Origin: Bacteroidota bacterium
Lineage (GTDB): Bacteria > Bacteroidota > Bacteroidia > B-17B0 > Aurantibacillaceae
Direction of reading: 5' to 3'
Assembly (NCBI GenBank): GCA_963169355.1
Contig: CAUJCR010000015.1
Location: forward strand, 22,453 to 86,452
DNA length: 64,000 nt
In this document: positions 36,764 through 46,196 of the stretch, piece after piece
Layout of the letters: each line of letters opens with the position of its first letter
Numbering within the stretch: the first letter of the stretch is position 1
Translations under genes and position numbers: made by a program
Notes under the pieces: generated by a model
Database searches by the model: none
What the model was told of the DNA's origin: nothing
Seen by the model: the letters and a program-made list of their open reading frames with translations, nothing else

Positions 36764-38326
36764 TTATTTCTTTTTAAGATTAATAATTAATTCTTTTTCG
36801 GCTGTATCATCCACCATTGGCGGAATATCTAAAATAAGAGTTTCAAAACCATCTTCTTCTACAATCGCACGATAAGCTTTTAAAGGATTCATTGCTAATA
36901 TAAATTTTCCAGTAGTAGGATTCGCATTATAAATTCCCGCCACTTGTTTACTCTCTATATCAATTAAAGTTATTTTAGCTTTGTTGATTTGGTTTTCAAA
37001 TAACACTTTTCCTTGTTTTACTTTAATATCATTATCTCCATAGCGGGTATCAATAACATATATATCCGACTCGCCATAAGTATCTTCTTTTATCGAAGAA
37101 TAATAACCATGTGTGCCATTGGCGTTTAACACAAAAAACACATCATTATTAACTGTATTAATTGGATAACCTAAATTTTCAGGCGTTGAAAACACATTTG
37201 TTTCAGGATCAACGGTTGTTTTAAAAACATCAAAGCCTCCCATGCTATTGTGTCCTTTAGAACTAAAATACAAAGTAGTTCCATTAGAATGTAAAAAAGG
37301 AGCGTCATCATCTCTACTTGTATTTATGGTTGCACCTAAATTCATCGGTTGCGACCATTTACCATTAGGTAATTTTTTTATGCGATAAATATCTTTGCCG
37401 CCAAATCCTCCAGGTCTATTACTACTAAAATAAATAACATTGGTATCCACGCTAAAACAAGCACTTGTTTCAATATATGGTGAATTAATTTCTGAACCAA
37501 GTTTCACTGGACTAGTCCAGCCATCATGTCCCATTCTCGATAAATATAAATCGCCTGTGGTTTTATCTTCCGATGTTCTAAAAATAATCATTTGGTTACC
37601 ATCAAAACTTAAAGCCACACAAGCATCATTGGTATTTGTATTGATTGGAGCACCAACATTCCTTGCGCTTACCCAGCCCGCATCTTCAGGGCGAGAAGCG
37701 ACATACACATCTTCATAAAATTGTCCGTATTCATCTTTTAAATTGCCCGTACTTCCTTCTCTTCTCGAAGTAAAATACATAATGCGTTCATCTGGAGTAA
37801 TTAATGGCACATAATCTGAATAAGGTGAATTTATGTAAGGTCCCACATTTTTAATCACAGAACGATGTGGTTGTTTTTGTAATTCTATCGCATTATTAGT
37901 ACAAGAAATAAAATAATCAATTTCTTCGTTGGTAATTAACCTATATTTTACTGGAATATTTTTATAATCATTATAATATTTTAAAGCTGCCTCAAAATTT
38001 GACGAAAGATGTTCAAATCTGCCTAAATAAAACTTAGCTTCAGGTGTTTCAGCGCTAAGAATAGGTTGTGCATTTATTTTTAATGAATCTTTTAGTTGTC
38101 CTAAATTTATTCTACAAATTAAAGAATTCAAATGAGCTGTTTCATTTTGCGCATCTATGGCAATTACTTTTCTATACGCGTTTAACGCCTTTAGATAATC
38201 ATTCATTTCAAAATAAGAATTTGCCTCCTTAGCCTCTTTAGCATATAATTTTGGACGTATCTTACTTTGAGCAAATACACAAGTTGCCGATACAAAAATT
38301 AAAATTATACTTACTAATCCTTTCAC
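36764..38326 (-). CDS. TPR and WD40-like (PD40) repeat protein of a T9SS locus
   Basis: 520 residues, GTG start. Signal peptide ends CVFAQ; TPR-like helices cover about 25-140 (SYFEMNDYLKALNAYRKVIAID), then a beta-propeller of PD40 units with repeated IMYFTSRREGS, VIYFSSNRPGG and LYFSSKGHN from about 160 to 430, and a carboxypeptidase-regulatory-like tail. PorE and related T9SS proteins have the same start plus an OmpA-like end, which is absent here. It lies 5 bases after the PKD gene and 4 before PorP/SprF. Confidence 0.88.
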   Translation of the reverse strand: MKGLVSIILIFVSATCVFAQSKIRPKLYAKEAKEANSYFEMNDYLKALNAYRKVIAIDAQNETAHLNSLICRINLGQLKDSLKINAQPILSAETPEAKFYLGRFEHLSSNFEAALKYYNDYKNIPVKYRLITNEEIDYFISCTNNAIELQKQPHRSVIKNVGPYINSPYSDYVPLITPDERIMYFTSRREGSTGNLKDEYGQFYEDVYVASRPEDAGWVSARNVGAPINTNTNDACVALSFDGNQMIIFRTSEDKTTGDLYLSRMGHDGWTSPVKLGSEINSPYIETSACFSVDTNVIYFSSNRPGGFGGKDIYRIKKLPNGKWSQPMNLGATINTSRDDDAPFLHSNGTTLYFSSKGHNSMGGFDVFKTTVDPETNVFSTPENLGYPINTVNNDVFFVLNANGTHGYYSSIKEDTYGESDIYVIDTRYGDNDIKVKQGKVLFENQINKAKITLIDIESKQVAGIYNANPTTGKFILAMNPLKAYRAIVEEDGFETLILDIPPMVDDTAEKELIINLKKK

Positions 38327-38331
38327 GTCTC

Positions 38332-41300
38332 TTATCTTAACAATAATACATCTCCTGTTTTATCCAACTTCTTTCCATCTACTGTGGTGGCTTTTATTTT
38401 CCATATATACACATCTTGCGTACATAGTTTACCTTTATAATAACCATCCCAGCCAATATTAATGTCTTTAGACACAAATAACAATTCGCCCCAACGAGAG
38501 AAAATATTTAACTCGTATTTATCTACACCTTTAATAACTGGATGAAACACATCATTATTCAAATCATTTGCTTGAAAAGCACCGCCATTTCCACCATTAG
38601 GGTTTGGAGAAAACGCATTTGGTACATCTATTGAGCTTTCAATTTCAGCTACAATTTTATTAGGTAAATTAAATGTATCTCTACAACCATGACTATTTGT
38701 AGCTACTAAATAAATTTGATACTCACCCGGATTTTGATAGGTGTAAGAAGGACTGTTTTCGGTAGAGGTATTTCCATCGCCAAAATTCCAATAATACGTG
38801 CTCGCATACGAGGATAAATTAGTTAAAGTAACAGGCGTGGTTGGCACATAAACCAAGGTAGGATTTGCTTGAAAAAGAGCAATTGGTTTAGCAAAAACTT
38901 GAATTACTTTGGTGGAAGTATCTTTGCAGCCAAACACATCAGAGGCTACTAATTGAACGGTAAATGTTTTAGTAAGCTGCGAATTATTATAAAATATATT
39001 ATCTGGATTGGCTGATGTTGAAATATTGCCATCGCCAAAATTCCATTGATAACTACTAACTCCATTGATAAGCGGGAAATTGACACTTAATGCACTACAA
39101 CCGCTATCAGGCGAAGCGATAATTGCAAATTCTGGCTTTGGATGTATGGCAATAGGCACTATAAGCGTGTCTTTACAGCCACCTGCCGAAGTGGTAATTA
39201 ATTGCACCGTTTGAGTAATACTTGCAGTAGTGGTATTGTTATATGTTGCACTTACATTAATATTAGTTGATGTTGAAACGCCTAAATTCCATTGATAAGT
39301 ATTCGCACCAACCGAGGCATTTGAGAAATTTAATTGCGCAGGCGCACAAGCCGGTGTATCAACTGTAAAATCTGATTTAGGTGTATTAAATACAATAACG
39401 GTATGCGCAATTGAATCTTGACAGCCATTTGTATTGGTAGCCACTAACACACAAGTATAAGTTTGGTTTGCTGAATTACTTGGATTCGTATAAGAATGTG
39501 CTGGATTAAAAATAACATCTGTATTTCCATCTCCAAACTTCCAAAGGTATGAATTGGCAAATTGGCTTGAATTATTCATCGATGTGTTTAAAGGCGAACA
39601 GCCACTTGTAGGACTCACATTAAAATTAGCAATTGGTTTCGCATAAATTTCGGTGGTGCTTTGAGTGGTGTCTCTACAACCTTCGGTAGTAGTTGTAATG
39701 AGTTGTACCGTATAAGTTAAATTACTAGCGGTATTGTTGGTGTATGTATGACTTGGGTTTGCTAAGTTAGATGTAGGACTTAAATCTCCAAAGTCCCAAG
39801 TGTTGGAGGTTGCTCCTACTGTTGTATTTGTAAATGTAATTGTTTTTGATATACATTTTGGTGTATCGGCTATAAATGAAGCATCGGGCTTATAATAAAC
39901 TAATACAGGCAAATCAACTGAATCTTTACAACCATTGGTACTTGTTGTTACCAATGTACAAGTAAATGTTTGATGGGTTGTACTACTTGAATTTACATAG
40001 GTGTGATTTGGATTGGTGTTAGTAGAAGTATTTCCATCTCCAAATTTCCACAAATACGTACTACCAGAAACGCTCGTATTCGTGTAAGTTACCGACAAAG
40101 GCGAACAACCAACCGTAGGTGTTGCTACAAAATTAGCTTGCGGTGTTGCATACACAACAGGAAAGCCATAAGTTGTATCGGCGCATGAAAACGCATTTGA
40201 GGCAATTAACTGTACTGTATAAGTTTGATTAACAGAAGTTGTATTTGTAAATACATGGGTAGGATTTGGCGAAAAATCAAGCGGGCTACCATCTCCAAAA
40301 TCCCATTGATAAGTTACTGCACCTAACACAGGAGGGAAATTAATACTTAATGGAGAACAGCCACTATTGGGAACCATTGTAAAGTTAAAGATTGGTTTTG
40401 GATAAGCTGTAACACTAAGTGTTGTACTATCTTTACAACCATTACTACTTGTTGCGGTTAATTGTACTGTATAGGTTTGAATTAATAAAGTAGCATTAAC
40501 ATAAGTATGTGATAAAACAGAAGTTGTAGCTGTGCTAGTAGAAGCATCTCCAAAATCCCAATTAAAGGATGTAGCTCCTGTTGAATTATTAGTAAATGTA
40601 GCCGCAATAGGAGAACAACCAGCAGGTGCACTCACGGTAAATGAAGCGGTTGGTTTTGGAAAAACAGTTACGCTAGTTGTTTTTGTATCACTACAACCTG
40701 CTGCTGTAGAAGCCGTTAATGTAACAATATATACCGCATTGGTAACACCCGCATTGCTATATGTATTAGTAGCATTTGTAGCTGTTGAAACAGCCGTATT
40801 TCCAAAATCCCAATGATATGAATCGGCATTACTAGATGTATTTGTAAAATTTACCGTAAGCGTTGGACAGCCACTAATGGGCGATAACGTAAAATCAGCG
40901 GTAGGTTTAACATTAATGGTAATTGGTTGCTCAATGGTATCGGCACAATGAGCCGTATTCACAATTAATTGTACTGTAAATGTATTTTGTACAGAGTAAG
41001 TATGACTTGGGTTTTGCACGGTTGTAGTTGCTGTTGGCGACGCATCGCCAAAATTCCACAACCAAGATACAATAGGATCTCCAGTGCCATTGGTTGAATT
41101 ATCTGTAAAGTTAGCCAACGAAAACATACAGGCATTAGTTGTAGTAAAAGCAGCGGTTGGAATTTGATAAACCGTGATTGGCACCGTAAACGTATGTTCG
41201 CAAGTATTGGCAGCCGTTACCGTTAATGAAGCCACATAGTTATTAACGCCCACATAATTTTGAGCAGGAGGTACTTGACCATTAAACGTATTTCCATTCC

Positions 41301-42609
41301 CAAAATTCCAATCCCAACTTACAGCACTGGTTGATAAATCGGTAAATACAACATTATTTAAGGTATTACAACCTTCATTTGGCGATACTGTAAAATTAGC
41401 CGTTGGTCGTGGTAAAATATTTACAACTACTTTAGCCGTATCTGTACAAGAGGCTCCACCGCCTCCAATTAAAGCTACCACCGTAATGGTAAAAGTGCCT
41501 GATGAATTATAGGTATGCGATTGCGGACCAAATGGCTTTGAAACAAAGCCTCCTCCATCTCCAAAATTCCATTTGTATAAAAATCCCATAGCACTTGTGT
41601 TTGTAAATGTTACCGAAGTTCCTTGACAAAATGGACCTGCTGGTGCAGTAACTCCTGCTGTTGGTGGATTTACAATAGTTACGGTTTGTATTTGTGTATC
41701 TACTCCACATAAATTACTATCTAATAATTGTACCGTGTAATTTCCAACAGAAGGATATGCCACTGTTAATGGGGAAGTAGGTGGCCACGGTCGCCAATCA
41801 ATAATAGAGTCATGGCCTAAGCCCCAGTAATCGCCTAAATTCCACTTTTCTTGACGCTGAAAGGTATTTCCTTGAGGTACACAATTTCTATTGGTTGTGT
41901 TGGTGTAAGTAAATACATTATCTGGCCAACACTTAATAAATGCCGAAGGCGTGATATTAGCGTCATCAATATCATAAATTTGAATAGGGTTAAAATTAGC
42001 AATGGTAGGTACTGGTGTACAATAATTTTCTGCGGTAAGCGTAACCGCAGTTTGACAATTTACGGTGCCTTTGTTGTATTGATGTGAAATTGTTTGACCA
42101 GCATTGGTGTAATTAAATGTAACTGGTGGCGAACCATCTCCAAAATCCCAAGTAAATACGGTAGTTTCCGAAACATCGGTACTAGAATTTATAAACTGAA
42201 GAATTTTAGGTGCACAAGCCGTTGTAACACCTCCAATTGGTATTTGAATAGAGGCATTTACTGGTTTTTCCATCACTGCCAAGCCTGTCATTGTACAACC
42301 TAAAGAAGGAATATTAATAGTAATAACAAAAGTATCGGGTGAGGCAGAATTATACGTGTGATTAATTAATGAATTAGCCGTGTAACTTCCACCATTGGTA
42401 ACTGGTGAACCATCGCCCCAATCAATAGTATAAGCACCCCAACTGGTATTAGACGCTATATTCATATTATAGGTTCCAGTACCTTGGCAATTAATAAAAA
42501 GAGGATTATTAGATAGATTACCTAAATAATCGTAAATCTGCGGACACTGCGCTTTTATTATAAAAGTGCCAAACAGTAGAATATATAAATATAGTATGCA
42601 TTTACGCAT
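38332..42609 (-). CDS. Giant PKD-repeat surface protein with type B T9SS C-terminal domain
   Basis: 1425 residues. A signal peptide (ends FIIKAQ) is followed by about 15 PKD-type modules, recognisable from WDFGDGSP, WKFGDGNTST and similar turns, each about 85 residues and divergent from the others. The last 95 residues (IDVPNAFSPNPNGG to KTGDVLLLR) are the gliding-motility-associated type B sorting domain. Secreted proteins of this type serve as adhesins. With the PD40 protein and PorP/SprF-like protein it forms the usual T9SS adhesin operon. Confidence 0.93.
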   Translation of the reverse strand: MRKCILYLYILLFGTFIIKAQCPQIYDYLGNLSNNPLFINCQGTGTYNMNIASNTSWGAYTIDWGDGSPVTNGGSYTANSLINHTYNSASPDTFVITINIPSLGCTMTGLAVMEKPVNASIQIPIGGVTTACAPKILQFINSSTDVSETTVFTWDFGDGSPPVTFNYTNAGQTISHQYNKGTVNCQTAVTLTAENYCTPVPTIANFNPIQIYDIDDANITPSAFIKCWPDNVFTYTNTTNRNCVPQGNTFQRQEKWNLGDYWGLGHDSIIDWRPWPPTSPLTVAYPSVGNYTVQLLDSNLCGVDTQIQTVTIVNPPTAGVTAPAGPFCQGTSVTFTNTSAMGFLYKWNFGDGGGFVSKPFGPQSHTYNSSGTFTITVVALIGGGGASCTDTAKVVVNILPRPTANFTVSPNEGCNTLNNVVFTDLSTSAVSWDWNFGNGNTFNGQVPPAQNYVGVNNYVASLTVTAANTCEHTFTVPITVYQIPTAAFTTTNACMFSLANFTDNSTNGTGDPIVSWLWNFGDASPTATTTVQNPSHTYSVQNTFTVQLIVNTAHCADTIEQPITINVKPTADFTLSPISGCPTLTVNFTNTSSNADSYHWDFGNTAVSTATNATNTYSNAGVTNAVYIVTLTASTAAGCSDTKTTSVTVFPKPTASFTVSAPAGCSPIAATFTNNSTGATSFNWDFGDASTSTATTSVLSHTYVNATLLIQTYTVQLTATSSNGCKDSTTLSVTAYPKPIFNFTMVPNSGCSPLSINFPPVLGAVTYQWDFGDGSPLDFSPNPTHVFTNTTSVNQTYTVQLIASNAFSCADTTYGFPVVYATPQANFVATPTVGCSPLSVTYTNTSVSGSTYLWKFGDGNTSTNTNPNHTYVNSSSTTHQTFTCTLVTTSTNGCKDSVDLPVLVYYKPDASFIADTPKCISKTITFTNTTVGATSNTWDFGDLSPTSNLANPSHTYTNNTASNLTYTVQLITTTTEGCRDTTQSTTEIYAKPIANFNVSPTSGCSPLNTSMNNSSQFANSYLWKFGDGNTDVIFNPAHSYTNPSNSANQTYTCVLVATNTNGCQDSIAHTVIVFNTPKSDFTVDTPACAPAQLNFSNASVGANTYQWNLGVSTSTNINVSATYNNTTTASITQTVQLITTSAGGCKDTLIVPIAIHPKPEFAIIASPDSGCSALSVNFPLINGVSSYQWNFGDGNISTSANPDNIFYNNSQLTKTFTVQLVASDVFGCKDTSTKVIQVFAKPIALFQANPTLVYVPTTPVTLTNLSSYASTYYWNFGDGNTSTENSPSYTYQNPGEYQIYLVATNSHGCRDTFNLPNKIVAEIESSIDVPNAFSPNPNGGNGGAFQANDLNNDVFHPVIKGVDKYELNIFSRWGELLFVSKDINIGWDGYYKGKLCTQDVYIWKIKATTVDGKKLDKTGDVLLLR

Positions 42610-42629
42610 ATAATCATTTTAAAATTTAA

Positions 42630-42983
42630 AAACAGGTTCTATAAGCCGAGTTCTGTATTCTGCGAGCAGAATTTTCATCATTTATCTATGCAGCCTACCC
42701 TCCTCAATATAACAAAGTTATTGCAACGGGTCGTTACAAAATTGAGGTTTACATGGCCTTACAACATACGAGGTTTATCCTATATAAATGTTACCACTTA
42801 TACATGTGAGCTCTTACCTCACATTTTCACTATCACCAGCAAGCTGGCTACTTGGTTTCTGTGACACTTTCTGTTATATACTTATTTCTAAGTATATACC
42901 CATTTTTTCAAATGGCATATTACCCTGCGTTGCCCGGACTTTCCTCCCTTTAAAATCAAAGAGCGATGAAACAAACCTGTTTT
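42630..42983 (-). ncRNA. rnpB: RNase P RNA, bacterial type A
   Basis: On the minus strand, GGGAGGAAAGTCCGGGCAAC (around 42930-42949) is the conserved 5' core and ACAGAACTCGGCTTA (around 42641-42655) the conserved 3' part. AACAGGTT and AACCTGTT pair as helix P1 and set the ends within a few bases. The RNA cleaves the 5' leader from tRNA precursors. It lies just upstream of the PKD operon. Confidence 0.93.
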
Positions 42984-43118
42984 GCATAAAGTTACAAAAA
43001 TTATGCAAATTTTAGAGCTAATGTTTAAAAATAAATTTAGAAGGATTTATTGAAGGATGGTAAATTGTTTGAGTTGAATCGTTTTTTCTCCATTTTGATT
43101 AGTTTAATTGATTAGTTA

Positions 43119-43158
43119 TTTTCTACTCACAAATAGTCCTATTTTTTTGGGGAGTTTA
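43119..43158. repeat. Direct repeat, left copy, beside the HigBA region
   Basis: TTTCTACTCACAAATAGTCC and the following G-rich stretch recur at 44699-44738 with a few changes. The two copies bracket the toxin-antitoxin pair, the palindrome and the 44032 gene. Confidence 0.65.
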
Positions 43159-43223
43159 CACCCACACCATTTGTTTTTTTACTAAATTTTGTTCAAAGCG
43201 GTTTCACTTTAGGGAAACTTTTG

Positions 43224-43231
43224 TATATTTG
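43224..43231 (+). promoter_or_regulatory. -7 box of the higBA promoter
   Basis: TATATTTG matches TAnnTTTG and ends 4 bases before the GTG start at 43236. A short GTTTC...GAAAC inverted repeat upstream (43201-43218) could be an autoregulation site. Confidence 0.5.
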
Positions 43232-43235
43232 TATA

Positions 43236-43604
43236 GTGATTAATAAACAGAAACATCGAACCATAATTTTCTATAAGAATTATTTTCAATCTTTTTTTGA
43301 AAAGCAGAATAAAAAAGTAAAAGCAAAAATAGTTTGGACTTTTGATTTGATTGAGGATTTGCAACGTGTTCCAGAAACCTATTTAAAACATATTGAAAAT
43401 ACTAATGGTTTATATGAAATTCGAATTCAGCTTGCGAGCAACATATTTAGAATTTTCTGTTTTTTTGACAAAGGACAGCTTGTTGTTTTAGCAAATGGAT
43501 TTCAAAAAAAGACACAAAAAACACCCAAGCAAGAAATTGAATTAGCACTTAAAATAAAAGCAGAGTATGAATTGGAAATCGCGAATAACAATAACAAACA
43601 ATAA
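43236..43604 (+). CDS. HigB-like (Gp49/RelE family) toxin
   Basis: 122 residues from the GTG at 43236, chosen because earlier codons overlap the -7 box. FYKNYFQSFFEKQNKKVKAKI, LQRVPETYLKHIENTNGLYEIRIQLASNIFRIFCFF and VVLANGFQKKTQKTP are the usual core of phage-derived Gp49/HigB mRNA-cleaving toxins. Toxin comes before antitoxin, the order typical of HigBA. The gene pair probably stabilises the island; the mRNA interferase role is inferred from family. Confidence 0.88.
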   Translation: MINKQKHRTIIFYKNYFQSFFEKQNKKVKAKIVWTFDLIEDLQRVPETYLKHIENTNGLYEIRIQLASNIFRIFCFFDKGQLVVLANGFQKKTQKTPKQEIELALKIKAEYELEIANNNNKQ

Positions 43605-43609
43605 AAGAT

Positions 43610-43918
43610 ATGAGTAAAACGAAAAATAAAAACCTAATGAGTCTTGAAGAGTTCAAAGAAAAGAACTACGGAAAGCGTGGAACTAAGAAACGTGATGAAT
43701 TGGAAGCGGGTTACGAAAATTTTAAAGTTGGTGTCTTACTTCATCAAGCTAGGCTTGAAAAAGGTATGACACAAGAACAACTTGCCGATAAAGTTGGGAC
43801 AACAAAATCGTATATTTCCAAAATTGAAAATAACATTAAAGAAGTTCGAATTTCAACATTGCAAAGAATAATTGAACTTGGTTTTGGTGGACACTTAGAG
43901 CTATCCATCAGACTATAA
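43610..43918 (+). CDS. HigA-like antitoxin, XRE-family
   Basis: 102 residues with a C-terminal helix-turn-helix: MTQEQLADKVGTTKSYISKIENN, followed by ISTLQRIIELGF. The N-terminus is basic. It starts 5 bases after the toxin gene. It should bind and neutralise the toxin and repress the shared promoter. Confidence 0.9.
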   Translation: MSKTKNKNLMSLEEFKEKNYGKRGTKKRDELEAGYENFKVGVLLHQARLEKGMTQEQLADKVGTTKSYISKIENNIKEVRISTLQRIIELGFGGHLELSIRL

Positions 43919-43928
43919 AACAAACCAA

Positions 43929-44013
43929 CCCATAACAGCAAGCAAGCATAAAAACAGCTCGACAGTTGTTTGCTAAAAAGCCGCTTCTATGCATGCTTGC
44001 AAAGCGTTAGTGG
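43929..44013 (+). repeat. attC-like palindrome (integron cassette recombination site candidate)
   Basis: An 85-bp imperfect palindrome after the antitoxin gene: left end CCCATAAC, right end GCGTTAGTGG, and inner arms GCAAGCAAGCATA (43938-43950) and TATGCATGCTTGC (43988-44000) matching at 12 of 13 positions. The arrangement (R'' after a cassette gene, R' ending in GTTAGTG) resembles attC sites, though R'' is not a clean match to RYYYAAC. No integrase gene is seen. It may instead be a transcription terminator or another repeat. Confidence 0.45.
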
Positions 44014-44031
44014 CAAGTTTAATAAAAACAC

Positions 44032-44508
44032 ATGAAAAATATCTTACTCCAAATAATACTTAGTTCAAATATCTTAATAGGGCAAGTCGACTCTGCCTAT
44101 CGTATAGGCGAAATAAACAACACCAATGTAACGAACACGAGCAAAGTTGCAAATTTGACTATTTACTATAATTCGGAAGACAGAAGTGAACCTACATTAT
44201 TAAAAGCAAATTATAATGGTAAAGACACAATATATGAACTTGTATACGATGTAACATATAAGGGTACAGCTAAAGAATTATCAGAAGGTATTCAATCAGG
44301 TGCAATAGAAAAATATTATGTATTAGAAAAAGACGGAAAACTGTATGAAAGAATCAAACCCGTAATATTTGAAGAATCGTTTTTCGAAAAATACTGGATA
44401 TATTTTGGCATTATAATCCTAATTATTGGCACTTTTTATTATAAACTTTATAGTAAAAATAATCACATAGGCTTAGACGAAGAAGTGAACTCTGAGGAAG
44501 TCGAATAA
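44032..44508 (+). CDS. Hypothetical membrane protein
   Basis: 158 residues: an N-terminal signal or helix (ILLQIILSSNILIGQ), a soluble part (20-120) with ELVYDVTYKGTAKELSEGIQSG, one membrane helix (about 122-142, IYFGIIILIIGTFYY) and a short acidic C-terminal tail. No known family. It lies between the palindrome and the right direct repeat, so it may be a second cassette-like gene of the HigBA island. Confidence 0.6.
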   Translation: MKNILLQIILSSNILIGQVDSAYRIGEINNTNVTNTSKVANLTIYYNSEDRSEPTLLKANYNGKDTIYELVYDVTYKGTAKELSEGIQSGAIEKYYVLEKDGKLYERIKPVIFEESFFEKYWIYFGIIILIIGTFYYKLYSKNNHIGLDEEVNSEEVE

Positions 44509-44519
44509 GAAAAACTTGT

Positions 44520-44564
44520 ACCTAACATATAGGGATTAAACGCAACTGTACTTCGATTTAATCC
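44520..44564 (+). repeat. Hairpin after the 44032 gene
   Basis: ACCTAAC (44520-44526) followed by GGATTAAA (44533-44540) and TTTAATCC (44557-44564), a perfect 8-bp stem with a 16-base loop. ACCTAAC fits RYYYAAC, the R'' end of an attC site, but no matching R' end is found. No T-run follows, so it is not a typical terminator. Confidence 0.4.
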
Positions 44565-44698
44565 TGTGCCTGTCTACCTTTGGCAGGTAAAATGGAGTTT
44601 CTGAAGCCTTGAGTAAAAATTTCTTATGGGGTTTTAATATTATTTCTGTGTGTTGTAGCAGATTTTTCTCAAACGATGGAACACATTTCTCATCTTTT

Positions 44699-44738
44699 TT
44701 TTCTACTAACAAATAGTCCTACTTTCGGGGGAACTTAC
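44699..44738. repeat. Direct repeat, right copy, beside the HigBA region
   Basis: Matches 43119-43158 over the core CAAATAGTCCTA and the flanking T-rich and G-rich stretches, with several differences. It lies 4 bases beyond the stop of tilS. Confidence 0.6.
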
Positions 44739-44742
44739 AAGG

Positions 44743-46062
44743 TTATTTAACACTTAGCTCTAAAACTCTTTTGGTTTGTTCGGTAATCTTTACACGGTTA
44801 TCAATGCGATGCCCTATTATCCAAATTATTTGATGTTGGCTGCATAGCAGATAAATGTTTTGTTTATCAAACATCGAGAATTTTTGATCTTTAAAAAAAT
44901 CACTCAATTTTTTAAAACCTTTCATGCCTAGCGGTTGAAATTTATCTCCTGTATTCCAACGTCGAAGCGTGAGCGGAAATGGAACTTTATCGGCATCTAC
45001 TTTTATTTGAAATGCATGATTGGTAATTTCCACGTCATTACTCTCATTGATGCTAAGTGGTATTGGTAAATGTTGAGTATCGGTTATTGAATTGATAACA
45101 TATTCTTGCTCAACTGTATTTAACATTGGTTTTACAATCATGTATTCTCTATCAATTACCAATAAATGGGTTGCCGACGAGAATTGTTTTCCGCTTAGGC
45201 GATGGTGTATCAATGAATGAATTAATTGTTGAATTTGATGTGTTTTAAATCCTTTATTAAATAGCCACTCAAACAACAAGGTTTCTTTAAATGGTTCATC
45301 CAACAATTTTTGAATATGAATCAATAAGGTTTGTTCTTCTTGCTTACAAATATCTTTAAATTTTTCTTGAGCAACATATTTTACAATTTCTGCCGATTGC
45401 TTAAAAAACTGTATCGAGGTAAGCAAGGTTTCTTCAATGGCTGGATTTAAAACTTTTAATTGCGGAACAATTTGATGTCGAATAAAATTACGTTTGTACT
45501 TAACCTCTACATTGCTACTATCCTCTCTATAATTAATTTGATGCGTTTTAGCATAGGTCAAAATTTCTTGCTTGGTAGCACAAAGCATTGGACGAATTAA
45601 ATATTCTTGACTTTCTGGTATGCCTTGCAAGCCATTAATACCAGTGCCTCGCACAATATTTACAAATACAGTTTCAATAGTATCGTTGGCATGGTGTGCG
45701 GTAAGAATATACTTAAATTGGTATTGCTCTCGTAACTCATTGAACCAATTGTATCTTAACGTTCTAGCCGCCATTTGGGTGGATAATTTATGCGCTTTAG
45801 CAAAGGTTTTAGTATCAAAATATTGAATATGAATATTGGTAGATATTGCCTTTGCAAAGGCTTCGCAAAATGCGGTATCCTCCTCCGACTCTTGTCCTCT
45901 TAACTTAAAATTGCAGTGTGCTAACTCAAATTGATAGCCTAAATGATGCAATATATGCGCTAATACCATCGAATCTACCCCGCCACTAAACGCCAATAAT
46001 AACTTATCGGTTTTGTTAAAGAGTTGGCGCTGGTTAATATGTTGTTCTATTTTTTTTAGCAC
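44743..46062 (-). CDS. tilS: tRNA(Ile)-lysidine synthase
   Basis: 439 residues from GTG. The PP-loop ATP site is FSGGVDS near residue 28, followed by LAHCNFKLRGQESEED and the HHANDTIET stretch; the C-terminal substrate-binding domains carry RRWNTGDKFQPLGMKG. TilS changes cytidine to lysidine in the anticodon of tRNA(Ile) so that it reads AUA. An exact -7 box, TAAATTTG (46066-46073), includes the upstream TTG, so the GTG at 46060-46062 is preferred. The message would be leaderless or nearly so. Confidence 0.95.
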   Translation of the reverse strand: MLKKIEQHINQRQLFNKTDKLLLAFSGGVDSMVLAHILHHLGYQFELAHCNFKLRGQESEEDTAFCEAFAKAISTNIHIQYFDTKTFAKAHKLSTQMAARTLRYNWFNELREQYQFKYILTAHHANDTIETVFVNIVRGTGINGLQGIPESQEYLIRPMLCATKQEILTYAKTHQINYREDSSNVEVKYKRNFIRHQIVPQLKVLNPAIEETLLTSIQFFKQSAEIVKYVAQEKFKDICKQEEQTLLIHIQKLLDEPFKETLLFEWLFNKGFKTHQIQQLIHSLIHHRLSGKQFSSATHLLVIDREYMIVKPMLNTVEQEYVINSITDTQHLPIPLSINESNDVEITNHAFQIKVDADKVPFPLTLRRWNTGDKFQPLGMKGFKKLSDFFKDQKFSMFDKQNIYLLCSQHQIIWIIGHRIDNRVKITEQTKRVLELSVK

Positions 46063-46196
46063 TAACAAATTTAATCATTTCCAAAGAATTATATCATAAA
46101 TATAACCCGCTTGTTTTCACAAATTTTACTACATTTGAATCGTTTTTTAATAAAATAATTTTTATAAAAATTCGCAATGATATTGCGCTTCATAAA

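Noticed and set aside
40532..40816. Plus-strand frame inside the PKD protein gene
   Set aside because: Antisense shadow of repeated PKD modules; composition mirrors the opposite strand.
38332..42609. Repetitive DNA possibly CRISPR or satellite
   Set aside because: Periodicity of about 250 bases is from PKD protein modules that diverge at the DNA level; no identical repeats with spacers.
42788..43015. Plus-strand 75-residue frame over rnpB
   Set aside because: Lies antisense to the RNase P RNA core, whose conserved motifs explain the sequence.
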